Assembly: GCA_013248845.1 (NCBI GenBank) | Contig: WSQC01000012.1 | Coordinates: forward strand, 2,108,001 to 2,172,000 | Length of the DNA: 64,000 bases | Direction: 5' to 3' | Source of the DNA: Passalora sequoiae | Lineage: Eukaryota > Ascomycota > Dothideomycetes > Mycosphaerellales > Mycosphaerellaceae | Shown: positions 41,713-53,387 of the stretch, piece by piece | Numbering within the stretch: position 1 is the stretch's first letter | How the letters are laid out: every line of letters starts with the position of its first letter | Notes under the pieces: model-generated | What the model was told of the DNA's origin: nothing | Seen by the model: the letters and a program-made list of their open reading frames with translations, nothing else | Database searches by the model: none | Position numbers and translations under genes: made by a program

Positions 41713-44024
41713 ATGGACCGACAATCAGTATACACTCTCAGCTTATTCGGGGAATCGCAGAACACTGGCGAAGAAAGTGTCAGACAGCAAGAGCGAGAAG
41801 TGGTCAAATTTGTGCTGGAGTTCCACTTTGACGGTGTCTACATCTACCGGTATGGAGTGCGAAGAGCAGAGTATATGAGACATCAGACTGATGTCTGAGC
41901 AGTGATCAGATCCGAGAGAATGTGCTGTCGAAACAATACTACTGCGACATCGACATAGCGCATCTGATCGCATTCAACGAAGACCTTGCCGACCGGCTGA
42001 ATAACGAGCCAGCAGATGTGATACCCATTGTATGCTCCATCCATCTGATCTCAATTCGCGAGCACATCTGACACCGCATTCAGTTCGAACGAGCGCTCAA
42101 GACCTGCACACAACGAATCTTGTATCCATCACGGAGCGAAGATGATCTCGCCCTTGCCAAAGCTCTCCCTGAGCACCAACTCCTTATCCACTCCTCTGTC
42201 TCGCAGACATCGATCCGAGGCCTTACCGCAACCAACGTATCGCACCTCGTCCGCATACCGGGCATAGTCATCGGAGCCAGTACATTGAGCTCGAAAGCAA
42301 CGAAGCTACATATACAATGCAGAAATTGCCAACACGAGGACAACATACCCGTCGTATCTGGCTTCACTGGCATTACATTACCGCGAACCTGCGCCAGAAT
42401 AAAAGACCCTAACGATGGTGGTGAGAAGTGTCCGCTTGACCCATACTTCGTTGTGCACGAGAAGTCGCAGTTCATTGATCAGCAAGTTCTGAAACTGCAA
42501 GAAGCCCCAGACGACGTACCGGTCGGAGAGCTGCCGCGACATATTCTTGTCTCCGCAGATCGTTATCTTGCCAATAGAGTCGTGCCTGGTTCGCGATGTG
42601 TGATCATGGGTGTCTTCAGCATCTATGCCAGCCAGAAGAACAGCAAGAATAGCGGAGCGGTGGCCATCAGAAATCCATATTTGCGAGCTGTCGGGCTACA
42701 AACAGACCTGTCGCACAACCAAGCTGGAGGTATGGGCATGCAGTTCAGCGAAGAAGAAGAGCAGGAGTTCTTGGAGATGTCTCGCAGGCCGGACATATAC
42801 TCCATCTTCGCAGACTGTGTCGCACCCTCCATCTACGGAAACAACGATATCAAAAAGGCCATTACCTGTCTGCTTATGGGTGGTAGCAAGAAGATTCTAC
42901 CGGACGGGATGAAGCTTCGTGGCGACATCAACGTCCTTCTACTGGGTGATCCAGGCACAGCGAAATCACAGCTTTTGAAGTTCGTGGAGAAGTGCTCTCC
43001 AATCGCAGTCTACACATCTGGAAAAGGTTCTTCTGCAGCCGGTCTGACAGCTAGTGTACAGCGCGACACCAACACACGTGAGTTCTACCTTGAGGGAGGT
43101 GCCATGGTCCTTGCAGATGGTGGCGTAGTCTGTATCGACGAATTCGACAAGATGCGAGACGAAGATCGTGTTGCCATTCACGAAGCCATGGAGCAGCAGA
43201 CCATTTCCATCGCAAAGGCCGGCATCACCACAATCCTCAACTCGCGTACGTCAGTCCTAGCAGCCGCCAACCCAATTTTCGGTCGTTACGACGATCTCAA
43301 GAGTCCTGGCGAGAACATTGACTTCCAGACCACGATCCTGTCGCGTTTCGATCTGATCTTCATTGTTCGAGACGACCACGACCGAAATCGTGACGAAACG
43401 ATCGCGAAGCACGTCATGGGAATTCACATGGGGGGCCAAGGTGTGCAGGAGACCGTCCAGGCAGAGATCCCAGTCGAGAAGATGAAGCGTTATATCAGTT
43501 ACGCCAAATCAAGATGCGCACCAAGATTGTCCGCTGAAGCTGCCGAGAAGCTTTCCTCACACTTTGTAAGCATCAGGCGGCAAGTCGCTCGGGCAGAGCA
43601 GGATGCGAACCAAAGGTCTAGCATTCCTATCACCGTGAGACAGCTAGAATCGCTTGTGCGCATTACAGAATCTTTAGCGAAGATCGAACTAGCACCGATA
43701 GCGACAGAGAAGCATGTCGACGAGGCAATCCGATTGTTCTTGGGAAGCACAATGGACGCCGTAATGAGCGCTGGTGGTGATACCTCAGCACTTGGTATGG
43801 GTGGCAACCGCGAGCTGGTTGAGGAGGTGCACAAGGTCGAGGACGAGCTGAGGAGAAGATTACCAATTGGCTATACATCTTCTCTGGCCACGCTGCGGCG
43901 CGAGTTTGTGGAGCGCAAGAGTTATAGTGAGCAGGCTCTCAACCGTGCTCTGCAAGTGCTGGTCCGCAGAGAAAGTGTACAATTTCGAAGAGGAGGGACT
44001 TTGGTGCATAGAAGTGGTGTGTAA
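41713..44024 (+). CDS. MCM5: DNA replication licensing factor Mcm5
   Basis: Exons are 41713-41849, 41903-42029 and 42084-44024. Introns are 53 and 54 nt (GTATGG and GTATGC donors, CAG acceptors). The product is 734 aa, the usual Mcm5 length. The junctions restore YIY-RDQIREN and DVIPI-FERALKTCTQRI. The N-terminal domain includes the zinc motif CRNCQHED ... CARIKD ... KCPLDPY. The AAA+ core shows Walker A GDPGTAKSQLLK, Walker B VCIDEFDKM and the arginine finger LSRFDLIFI. The C-terminal winged-helix region follows. Mcm5 is part of the Mcm2-7 ring loaded at origins and of the CMG helicase in S phase. The C terminus is short and ordinary. Confidence 0.96.
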
Positions 44025-46020
44025 GGAGGATGGAACTGTGCGATTAAATGATAACGAGAAATGTGCACGCATGGACACAACGCGTTTCAAGATTCTCCGA
44101 GATCTTGGACACGATAGGCGCGATTGATACCACGAACTCAAGACTTCTACACGATGCGTCTTCTTGCAACCTGGCATAGGGCGTACTTCTGGCTCGCAAG
44201 GGTGGTCGCTCGCCAAGATGATGCCACTCCTCAGCAATGACGAAGCCGAGGCACAACACACATGCAAACTCTAGCGCCTCCAGCATCTTTTAAGTGAGTC
44301 TTTACGACCCTGGCACACCTTCTGCAGAGGATCCGCACTGAACACACTGGTTCGCTTTCTAGCACTAGGGCTCGTCACAGCCCTACGACAGTCGCCGCGA
44401 GTGGCGCTGAGACACGCCTCCGTAGTTCCGCTCAAAGCCGGAAAAATTGGCCCACACGCTGGTACATGGCTTCAGAGACAACGAGGGCTTCGACGTAGCT
44501 CGTGAGAAGACTAGTCAACGTTGGCAAGAGACGTGTTATGGACAAAATAGTTGGTGCCTCAGGCACTCGGCTTTGTGCGGAATCATGTACATTCAGGTAC
44601 GCGACCAGTCACACCATCAAATGAGACATACTGGCTTTCCCGCCAAGACTGGACTGTACTCCTATGCGCCAGGCTAAGCGAACCAGCCTCGACCCCTTGG
44701 CTTGGCCTAGCTTTCTTGGGACACACACTGAATCTAGCCTCGCATTTGATCGTAAAATGCTCTGGACGGCTTTTAGGACTGGTGAGACAATGACGAAATT
44801 TTCTCGATAGTTCTGATAGGACGTTCGCACGACGATACACTGAGATCTCCTCCGTATCGTGGTGGTCTTGGCATTCACCCATTGGAAAGTTTCAGTATGG
44901 CATATCGAGATTGGATCAATCCCCTAGGACGATGCAGCTACGCAGATCAGCAGAAGGACAGTATCGCCAAACCGGGAAGGGGTACACTTCGCTCTCTACC
45001 ATGATACTCTGTCACATGACTGCGATTGAATATAACGTTCCCGTGAGTAGCACCGAGAGTGATCGCATGTCGAGACTAAATCGAGGCTTTCATGCCTTCG
45101 CAGCGTTACAACACTGCCCAGCTGGCAAGCCTGCTCTGGTTTCAGCTATCGACCACGGCCGCTAAATTCCGGCGGTCCTCTATCTAGAGGTCGCTGTTGG
45201 ATAGACATTGTAGCAAGTGCCATGATACCAGATACCGTAGCCAGCGGCGCGATGATGAAGGACACAGCATATAAGGACTACATCTGGTCCTCCTGCAGCA
45301 CGAGAAATCACAACACAGCGCTACCACCACGATCAAGAACATCATTCAACCATTACCATCATGAAATTCATTCTTCTGATAAAGACTCTTGTCGCATAGT
45401 TTTGCTGCGATTATCCACATGACCGAAAATGTGGTTGAAGAGTACTCTTAGTGATGCAAGACATCTGTTGGGACGGTCAAGACTCAGATGTGTTTGGTGG
45501 ACACTGGAGGATGTTGAGGTTTGTAGATGTCGGGTGGACAGTGGATGGTCTGTATCAAGGAAATCTATTGCTGTTGCTTGCTTTCGCATAAAATCATTCT
45601 CATGGCCATCGTTCCATACTCAATCGAGCCAGTCCGAAGTATTCACAAACGGCCGCTTGAGAATAGCGCTTTCTATTGACCTGGTAGACCTGATGCCATA
45701 TGTAATTGAGCCAACTGAATAGTCATATAAAGCTTACTTGATGTTGGCTGATCTCTGCCTGAACAGTCGCTTACTCAGCGACCTGCCTGCCATACAGCAA
45801 CTGGAATAGTCCGCCAGCCGCATACATCTCTACCACCTTGCCACCTTCGTACCGCAGTATCTGGCCAAGCTCGGCTCCAGCTCGTCTCCAGCAACACAGA
45901 GAACCGCCCAGCAACATCATCCAGCCGGATTTCATCCCCGCAACCCTCCCAAAAGAAACTCATGTCCACCCGCTTCTGGGAATTCCAACCCTAACCAACA
46001 CCTGACACAACGCCTCCACC
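44025..46020. other. 2-kb intergenic, possible remnants
   Basis: A minus-strand 80-codon frame from ATG at 44286 to 44044 begins with a protein-like helix (EFACVLCLGFVIAEEWHHLG) but overlaps the MCM5 3' UTR and has no known family. At 45361 an ATG preceded by an A/C-rich leader opens a 12-residue signal-like stretch (MKFILLIKTLVA) that ends at once in TAG. A TATA-like catataagg lies at about 45266. Nothing else is supported. Confidence 0.4.
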
Positions 46021-46560
46021 ATGGACCTAATCCCCCGCGCCAGGAACCTCTACATCGGCGGCGTCTCAGCCCTCTACCAAGACCCGAACCCCTTAGCAGT
46101 AGCCGACATAACACACGTCGTGTCAGTCCTTGACTTCGACATGGGCGAAGAAGCCAATCAGCGACTGCATCATCTGCAACACCGCATTATCCAGGTCGAG
46201 GACGCTCCCGAGGAGGATCTGCTCAAAAGGTTCGTGCCATGTAATGATTTCATTGATGGGGCGTTAGAGGGCGGAGGGGCAGTGTTTGTGCATTGTGCTA
46301 TGGGGGTTAGTAGGAGTGCGACGGTGTGTTGTGCGTATTTGATGTGGAAGTTTGGGTTGGGGAGGATGGAGGCGTTGGCGAAAGTTAGGGAGAGGAGGAA
46401 GAGGGCGAGGCCGAATGCGGGGTTTATGGGGCAGCTGAAGGTGTGGGAGAGGATGTTGGGGGAGAAGGAGGGTTGGGATGAGAGGATTTATGGGGAATGG
46501 AAGACAGGGTCGTTTGTGGTTGATGAAGGTGAGGAGGAAGGAGGGAAGGCGAAGATGTAA
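46021..46560 (+). CDS. Dual-specificity protein phosphatase
   Basis: 179 aa, single exon, ATG at 46021 (cctccaccATGgac). The catalytic loop HCAMGVSRSAT gives His91, Cys92 and Arg98 (HCx5R), with the general acid Asp61 (VEDAPEED). The N-terminal IPRARNLYIGG is typical of small DSPs and of Yvh1/DUSP12, but the Yvh1 zinc-binding C-terminal domain is absent; the protein ends in an acidic Glu/Gly/Lys tail. It should dephosphorylate phospho-Tyr/Ser/Thr; the substrate is unknown. Coding-strand composition moves from 25 C and 12 G (46021-46080) to 29 G and 6 C (46381-46440). Confidence 0.93.
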   Translation: MDLIPRARNLYIGGVSALYQDPNPLAVADITHVVSVLDFDMGEEANQRLHHLQHRIIQVEDAPEEDLLKRFVPCNDFIDGALEGGGAVFVHCAMGVSRSATVCCAYLMWKFGLGRMEALAKVRERRKRARPNAGFMGQLKVWERMLGEKEGWDERIYGEWKTGSFVVDEGEEEGGKAKM

Positions 46561-46715
46561 ATTTTGACATTAAAGTGAAAATGAGGCAGTATCGTACACC
46601 AAGACAGCTCAAACGCTGGACAAGATCCACCAGCCGCCGTTGTCAACCCGCCTTCGAATTTGGCCCATTCAACCCCAAAACGCCGCCCAACGCCTCTCCC
46701 AAACAGGACCCCAGA

Positions 46716-47928
46716 TCAGTTGACGGGTAAAAACGTCTTTGGCTTTCTCTGCCGACTACAGCTCCTACTGCCACCGTGCAGCATCCTCACGATCGCAGTC
46801 CGCTTCGTAATAATCCTCATACGCGGTTTCCTCGCGTTCGACGTAGAAGAGAACGCAGACAAGCTCGAACAGGGACTGCTCGAATCGCTCGAGTCAGGAC
46901 TCTCATAACCTCTCCTCGTCCTCGGCACCTCCGACGTCGTAATCGTAGTCTGCTTGAACAACTCATCAATCTCCAGTCCAGACGTCGGCAGCGAATACGT
47001 CACCCCTACTGGGCTCGGCATCGTCTTGTCCGAGCACGCATTCGTGATGAAGCGAGCCATCTCATACAAACTAGTCTTATCGGTGGGCACGTGGTGCGTG
47101 CCACGGAAGTGCACGACCGTAGCATCTTCGCAAGCGTCAGCGAGTCTGTCGGACCGCGCAGCACTGACCATGGTGTCGAATTCAGCCACCACGTGAAGCG
47201 AGGGTGTGCTGATCTTGGGGTTGTAGAAGCCGTTGTAGTATTGAGTTGCTGTCTGGAATCCGCAGCATGAAATGGCGAATTTGAACGGTGCCTGTGGTGG
47301 TGCGATCACAAAGGGTGCTTGCTGGCCAGCCAGCGCCGCGAGACGTTCAGGTGTCCCTTCACAAAGGGCAGTGAGCATCATTGCGACAGCCGCGCCTTGT
47401 GAGAAGCCTATAACACCATCGACGGGGCCGTGTTCTTTGAGATAGTCGCAGAGGAATTCGATGCTTTGGTAGAGATGTTCGTGCTCGATGTGGAATTCGA
47501 GGATGCGCCACCAGGCGAAGATGTCAACCTCTTCGATGGCCCAAGCGGTCGATGGCCTCCGGGGTGGGGCGCCGTGTTTTGAGTCAGGAATCAGATGGAG
47601 TGGTGCGTTTGGACAGAGCCATTCAATTCCATCATATTGGCTGAGGAGATCAGTGCCCAAAGATTCTTTGAGGTATGCTTCAATCTGGCCAGTTTTCATA
47701 GCAATGCGGAGATACTCGCCAGATTGTCCAAAGCCTGTCAAATAGTTGGTCAGTCGCTCGCGGCAATCTTGTTTGACTGTTCGACGAACCATGAAGTGCA
47801 AGAATGCGAAGCTTCCTTCGCCTTGGGAGTGCTGAGAGCGCCTTTTCCAAGGTGTTCTCGGTGATCAGCTGGACTTCAGTGTCTAGTATCCCAGGCGTGA
47901 TCGTGTTCCTCTCAATTGGCGTGATCAT
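46716..47928 (-). CDS. FSH1-type serine hydrolase with C-terminal extension
   Basis: Exon 1 is 47790-47928, the intron 47735-47789 (55 nt, GTTCGT donor, CTGAC branch, GACAG), exon 2 46716-47734. The product is 385 aa. The phase-1 junction restores ILALH-GFGQSGEYLRI, the oxyanion-hole motif of the family. The catalytic triad is visible: Ser158 (GFSQGAA), Asp233 (AEFDTMV), His260 (RGTHHVP). FSH1-family alpha/beta hydrolases are cytosolic esterases of unclear substrate; relatives occur in lovastatin-type clusters (LovG) as thioesterases. The last ~110 residues (Ser-rich, then basic) exceed the usual family length. Convergent with the phosphatase gene, 155 bp apart. Confidence 0.93.
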
Positions 47929-50900
47929 TGCGGCGACAATAACGTAGTCACGCGTGGAAAAATATCCTCAGTAGGTCGTTTGATCGTTGCTGTCACCAGT
48001 ATTATGAGGTGCTCAGAGAGAAAACAGCCTGGCTAAGGTTCTGCGAGATGCTGATGGATGTTCGCCAGTAAAGCAGAGCGTTGCTCGAGCTCGACGAAGA
48101 CGAATAGCCAGTGGCTACGCTCAATGCTCTGCTTATGGCGAGTCGTCCTGTGGACTCAAAAAGATGACCTGTTGTTCGAGGTGCCATCGGCTGTACTTAT
48201 GTCTGCACCGCAGCTTCCAGACCGATCGAGCGTATAGCTACAAGCTACGTCCAGATCGATCTGCCAAGTGATCATGCTTCATGCTTTCGTGCCTGCGTAC
48301 GGCCTCGAGGTCGGCTGCAACGGCTGCGATGCGTGCATAGTGCAGCCACGATTAGGTCTGGCCCGCAGTCCTCAAGGACCAATCGTGGAAGCGGCCAGAA
48401 TCGATAGCGGCCTAGTGCTTCCATTTCTGGTTGTTTGAGCGCTTGCATGAAGAAATGACCTGCATGTGAACGACTGTCGTTCGTCCCGTTCCTGCATCTC
48501 CCCCCGCGCCGGTCCGCGACTTTGGTATCTGGCGTCAAGCTTGCCTGTTCCTAGCGAGTGCACGCAGTTGGTCTATGACTAGATCTGACATGTTTTAGGT
48601 GTCATTTGAAACAGACCGGGGCATTCTGTCATACTTCGTCAACATTCATGTTGGCTAAACCTTTGTGTGCGAGGCGGCGCCATGTCAACGATTCACCCTG
48701 TACAACGCGTTAGCAATCAACTTAACACGATCACGCATCTGTTAACTTGACTGTTGAGAGCGTTCTCGTAGCAATACTGCCATAACGTGCTTCAGTGCAG
48801 AGGGACAGGAGGGGCGTGAATTGGGTATGTATGAGACATGAGGCGTCATCGGAGTTTGGTTCAAGACCGATCCAGGATTTTAACAAAGTTCGTCTGGTAG
48901 CGATAGGTCTGCGTACCAGCCGGTTTACAGATTTGCTGCGAACAGGCGCAAAGCCCATGTGTATGCCATGCTCGAAATGCATTCCAGCTGCAGTGTCCCT
49001 GAAGCCGAAATGCCGTTGTGAAGACGTATCATCAGCGGCGCATTGGCTGTAGCATCTGCATGCACCGCACGTAATATCTCATGGTCCCAAGGCGCACGGA
49101 ACCCGTCTGTAGAATTGAGAAGAGATAACTCTTTCCGACACGAGATACGACCTCCTCGTAGAATGCTTCTGCTCTCGTCCACAGACAAAAAAGAAAGAAC
49201 GCATAGTTAGAGAATCGTTGTTCGTGATCGATAGATCTGGTTAGCTCTCCGTTAGCATTGTCTCAGACATACCGTCAATCGATAGGACGCGTTGGCGTCA
49301 TACGTCTGTATGCACTTCGTCCCTTCTACAGCATCATACATTTTCTCGTCGTCAGAGGCCTCCTTCTCTCCACGTATTTGCCTTTACTCGGTGGGTGGGT
49401 ACATTCGAGCGGATCGCGTCGATGGCATTGCGTAGTCGGGGTAAGGATAGCAGGCATCGACTTGGAGAAGCTGCCTCCACAGTTCAGTGCGATGAATGAT
49501 AGCACGTGTCGCACTATTCGGCCGGTCTCGTGTGAGTAGCTCGGGACGAGCTGAAGCATTGCCAGATCTGGACACATTGACACACCGAGATCCTGGCTCG
49601 ATCTCTTGGACTGACTCCACTCGCAATGGATCAGGCACTCGAAGCCCTCATAGTCAGGCTGGCGTGTATAGTAAAGGCGTCAGCAAGTCATCGAACCTCA
49701 GCACTACGTGCATGTGAAAGACATGATAGCATCTCGAGGTAATCGCTCGGTTTGCATGCTCATGTGGTGCTCAAGCTCCCTTGATCCGGATATCTGCATG
49801 CGAATTGGCAACGATGGCAGCGACTTGGAGCTTGAGGTGGCCTGAGGCATTGTTCATACCGATGCAAGACGCGAACAGATATGAGAAAGTGAGGATGGAC
49901 CTAGAGGTAATTGCCAAGCGTTTCGCGGTCCCGAATTTCTCCGAAGCCCGAAAACTGTGAGAGATCATGCGTCACAACTTTCACCTCGTGTATCCCAATG
50001 GCCGCGAGCGACCAAACACGCCCGGGGCTCGATACGACAAAAAATTTCTGGTCTACAGCCGCCATGTCCATCTGCAGCCTGAAATAGCAAGCGTGCAGCA
50101 GTTCAGATCATGCTTAGATGCGGATCTTCACGGGAAAATTAAAAAGCATCGAGTGCCTCCATTATCTCGTCTGCAATGCGGTGCACAACGTTACAATTAT
50201 GGAGATGAAATGCCTCGCAAGACGATGCCATCCTCCCTCGCGCTGGCTGTACAGAGGTCGTAAACTGCGGATTCAAGACTGCTGCAGCCGGTGGGGTGAC
50301 TGTACCATCGCTCACTGTCTGTGTATACAATTGTCTACATCGAAATGCTCTTCACCGTCGACAGCGAGCCTCTGCTCTTCTGAACGACTGATGTTTAGCG
50401 AAAGTTGACCCTGATCATAAATGTTTGATCTCGTATACAGTAATATTCTACGACTTATGACCTAAGTTGAAGCTCTTCTGCAAGATCCGGGACTCTGCAT
50501 CGAGTGTTATGCTCCCCAAATTTCAGGTTGCCAAAACAACGCAAACGTCCGAGGCTTTATCAGAATAATATTTCGTGCCGATTTCCCCGCCTCACATGCT
50601 TTCACGCATACAAGACGCTGCATCGTGACACCATCAAAGAAGATATACCATCTTCGGGAGCGCCAGACGCCGCGAACAGCGACATTCTCAGAGGTCTTTC
50701 GAGGTTCTGTCTGCTTTGCGATGGAAACGCATACAAAAATCAGTCGTCGACTCGTCAAATGATACTATTCGCATATTCCTGCCGGGAGCATGACCAGCAT
50801 TACTCAATTAGTGACAATACATGCCAGGATATCATTAGAACATACAGGACACTCTGTCGTCGAAAGCAGGACGTTCAAAGCAAATCATTGCAGCTCGGAG

Positions 50901-51022
50901 CTCCCCACGTACTGCAGATTCCGAGTTTCAGCGTAGCAGGCCGAACCCCGCTCAACCAAGGCCAAGCCTGGCTGACAGAAGGTACATATTATTTTGCAAA
51001 TCCTGTTTTCTCATCAATCAGC
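47929..51022. other. 3-kb gene-free stretch
   Basis: The longest gap in the window. Short ATG frames exist (for example minus 48187-48002, starting MAPRTTGHLFESTGRL, and minus 49968-49771), but none has a domain, splice support or codon bias. The plus-strand 177-codon frame at 50504-51037 lacks an ATG start and runs into the tRNA gene. No repeats or mobile-element genes seen. Confidence 0.45.
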
Positions 51023-51113
51023 GGTCATGTAGTGTAGTGGTTATCACGTCTCGTTGTGGCTACATGCTTAACAACGCCCGAGGAGGTCCCCTGTTCGATC
51101 CAGGGTATGGCCA
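51023..51113 (+). tRNA. tRNA-His (GTG) with 18-nt intron
   Basis: The cloverleaf is built by eye. Acceptor GGTCATG pairs with TATGGCC (two G-U pairs), discriminator A at 51113. The D arm contains AGTGGTT. The anticodon stem is TCTCG/CGAGG with loop TT-GTG-G, interrupted after position 37 by the intron ctacatgcttaacaacgc. The variable loop is 5 nt; T arm is CCCTG-TTCGATC-CAGGG. The mature length is 73 nt. A T-rich tttctttt follows as Pol III terminator. The anticodon GTG reads His codons. No G at -1 is needed from the gene, as it is added after transcription in eukaryotes. Confidence 0.85.
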
Positions 51114-51573
51114 GTGCCATAGCGCTGTTTCTTTTGCTCCGATGGTGTACAATGCAATGCATGCACTTGGGAATGGTGGTTGTGATCATTTTGTATATCG
51201 TCGCATATCATGATCGATCGGCCAAGGCTTACGTTCTCAGAGGCCGAACGCGATCATGACAATTTTGCTTGATAGCTTTGTACATCAGCAGTCTCTCCAC
51301 TGCTTCGTGGCTTGTATTACCCCCTGCATCGTTGCGCTGTGGAATTTTCGATGTTTTGAGGTCTTGAGGTATGTCTTGGCATGTGATGAACGGACTCGTG
51401 TCACGAGCCAGCTCGGAGTCACGTGAGTGCAGTAACTCAGACCATCGCATGCATATCTGGCCGCAGAAGACTCGGACAAGCTGTAAGCATCGAGTATCCA
51501 CATAGTAAGTGATTGAGGACATTTTGATAATTTTGGCGATAAGGGGTCGATGTCGGATACTCGTTCAAGCTAT
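51114..51573. other. Intergenic
   Basis: Spacer between the tRNA and the 3' end of the DRG2 gene. Nothing recognised. Confidence 0.55.
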
Positions 51574-52945
51574 CTACTTCGCCGATAGTCCGCTCTTGGT
51601 TCCCACGATGCTAACTACGTCCTCGTCTGCGACTGGATGAGAAAGTCCGACTCTCTGTGGTATATGCCTCGCGCTTGCTCCCCACACCAATGCATATTTG
51701 AAGCTCTCCTTCAGCGTCCTATGAATCGCATCGCAGACATCCTCGATGGTGCTGTTGCTTCGGACTATCATAGCCTCACTAAAGTCTGGATCAATACCTT
51801 TCCGCTTCGTGTAGATTCTGATCAGTTTGAGCTCATCCCAGCAGCGATCTACCACGTCCCGAATGCCAAGATCGAGCTCACACGACATGATCTCGGTATT
51901 GGGTTCGCGCGCCAGCTTGTCCATATGCTCCATACCGATAGCGTCGACCTTGTTGTAAACGTAGAGGCACTTGATGTAGGTCCGGTGATCCTTCATGATA
52001 ACGTCGATGAATTGATCGACTGTAGCGTTTTCATCTCGAACGAGCACATCTGCGTTCAGAATGCGGTAGTCCTTGAGAATGTTGTAGCACATCTTGTCGT
52101 CGAGGTACTTTGGAGGTGCAGCAAAAGTAACCTTAACTCCGCCTGCCTTCTTTAGCTTGAGCGTGATATTTGGTGGCTCTTCGTTGAGTCTGATGCCGAC
52201 AGCGTGCAGTTCCGCTTCCAGTAATGCTCTCTGCTCAGCACGCTTTGTCGCGTCTAGTACCATGAGAATCATATCGCTAGTCTGAGATCCGTCAGCATAG
52301 TGCTATTAAGAGCTCGAATCCACAATACCTTTGCCGCTGAAATGACTTGACGTCCTCGGCCTTTGCCTTCGGAAGCACCTTCGATGATACCAGGCAGATC
52401 TAGCACCTGGATCTCAGCACCGCCATATTCGAGCACTCCGGGTATGGCCGTAAGTGTCGTGAATGAGTATGCGGCCACTTCAGATTTCGTCTTGGTAACT
52501 TTCGACAAGAATGTGGACTTCCCCACAGAGGGGAAGCCAACAAGTGCTATCCGTGCATCACCAGACTTCTGGACATCGAATCCAGTGCCGGCAGGACCTC
52601 CAGCGCCAGGACCAGGCTCTAGCAGTTGAGCGCGTAGTCGAGCGAGCTTTCTGATTATGGTCAGCACATGCGGCAATATAGAGCCGATGCCCGACTTACC
52701 CTTTGAGCAGACCAAGATGGTATTCTGAAAAATCTCAGCAAGTTTCGTTCCTGATATATGTGAGTAACATACCGGTAGCCTTGTTCTCTTGAAGCTGTTA
52801 GCGGAATGCATGCGCAAGATGATTGGGCTTCATGTACTTTGGGTCCTCCTCATCTCATCCTCGATCCTGCACTGTCGTTAGCCAGAATCGTGCAGCAAGC
52901 GGCGCACTATTCTTACTCCTTGATCTTGTCCGTTATGTTCACCAT
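51574..52945 (-). CDS. RBG2: DRG2/Rbg2-type developmentally regulated GTPase
   Basis: Six exons: 52917-52945, 52838-52866, 52773-52787 (15 nt), 52700-52724 (25 nt), 52329-52650, 51574-52281. All five introns are 47-50 nt. The product is 375 aa (human DRG2 is 364). Together the small exons spell the invariant N terminus DEMRRTQKNKATEYHLGLLK, then KLARLRAQLLEP. The G domain has GFPSVGKST (G1, residues 71-79), DLPGIIEGA (G3) and NKVD (G4), with the family's helical insert and a C-terminal TGS domain (FKYALVWGASARHIPQRVG). MLDATK-like and VYNKVD spacing favour DRG2 over DRG1. DRG GTPases bind translating ribosomes with a Dfrp partner. Start ATG at 52945. Confidence 0.93.
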
Positions 52946-53387
52946 TTTTGCGACCGTTGCTCACAGAACGAAGAGTTGCGGAAAGCGGATGTCGACAATG
53001 TCGTGTATCTTAAAGATCGAATTCGCCAGTATGTTCACAAGTTCGACGAGGCGTGGGGGAGCATGGACTTAGCCAATCAGGCGAATTGTGCGCTAGCGAA
53101 AGTCCACAATTTTTGCAGACTGGAATTTTAGTCCAAAGCGTGATCAAGCACAATCCACACTGTGGTCCACCGGTGCTGTGGATAATCCTTGCTAGACGTC
53201 ATCACAACAATCGGCAGCAACTTTTTATGGTGTCATGCTAGGCGTAGGGGCGGCAGCTCAGGTGGGTTTGTCCTGTGCAGAACAGCATGCTGTTGACAAT
53301 ACAGATCTTGCGATTATGATACATCGCCGCGCACCAGTCTCAGAGTCCGGATAATTTCGAAAGTTTTGGCCCCCCAAACTCCAAACC
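52946..53387. other. Divergent intergenic region
   Basis: Contains the promoters of the DRG2 gene and the acyltransferase gene. No other feature. Confidence 0.55.

Noticed and set aside
44044..44286. 80-codon minus-strand frame with a helical N terminus
   Set aside because: Overlaps the MCM5 3' UTR, no family and no neighbouring exon found; kept only as a note.
50504..51037. 177-codon plus-strand frame
   Set aside because: Starts at GTG, has no domain and overlaps the tRNA-His gene.
51023..51113. Reading the tRNA as tRNA-Val (AAC)
   Set aside because: The GCTTAACA stretch cannot form a paired anticodon stem, whereas TCTCG/CGAGG around GTG pairs fully.
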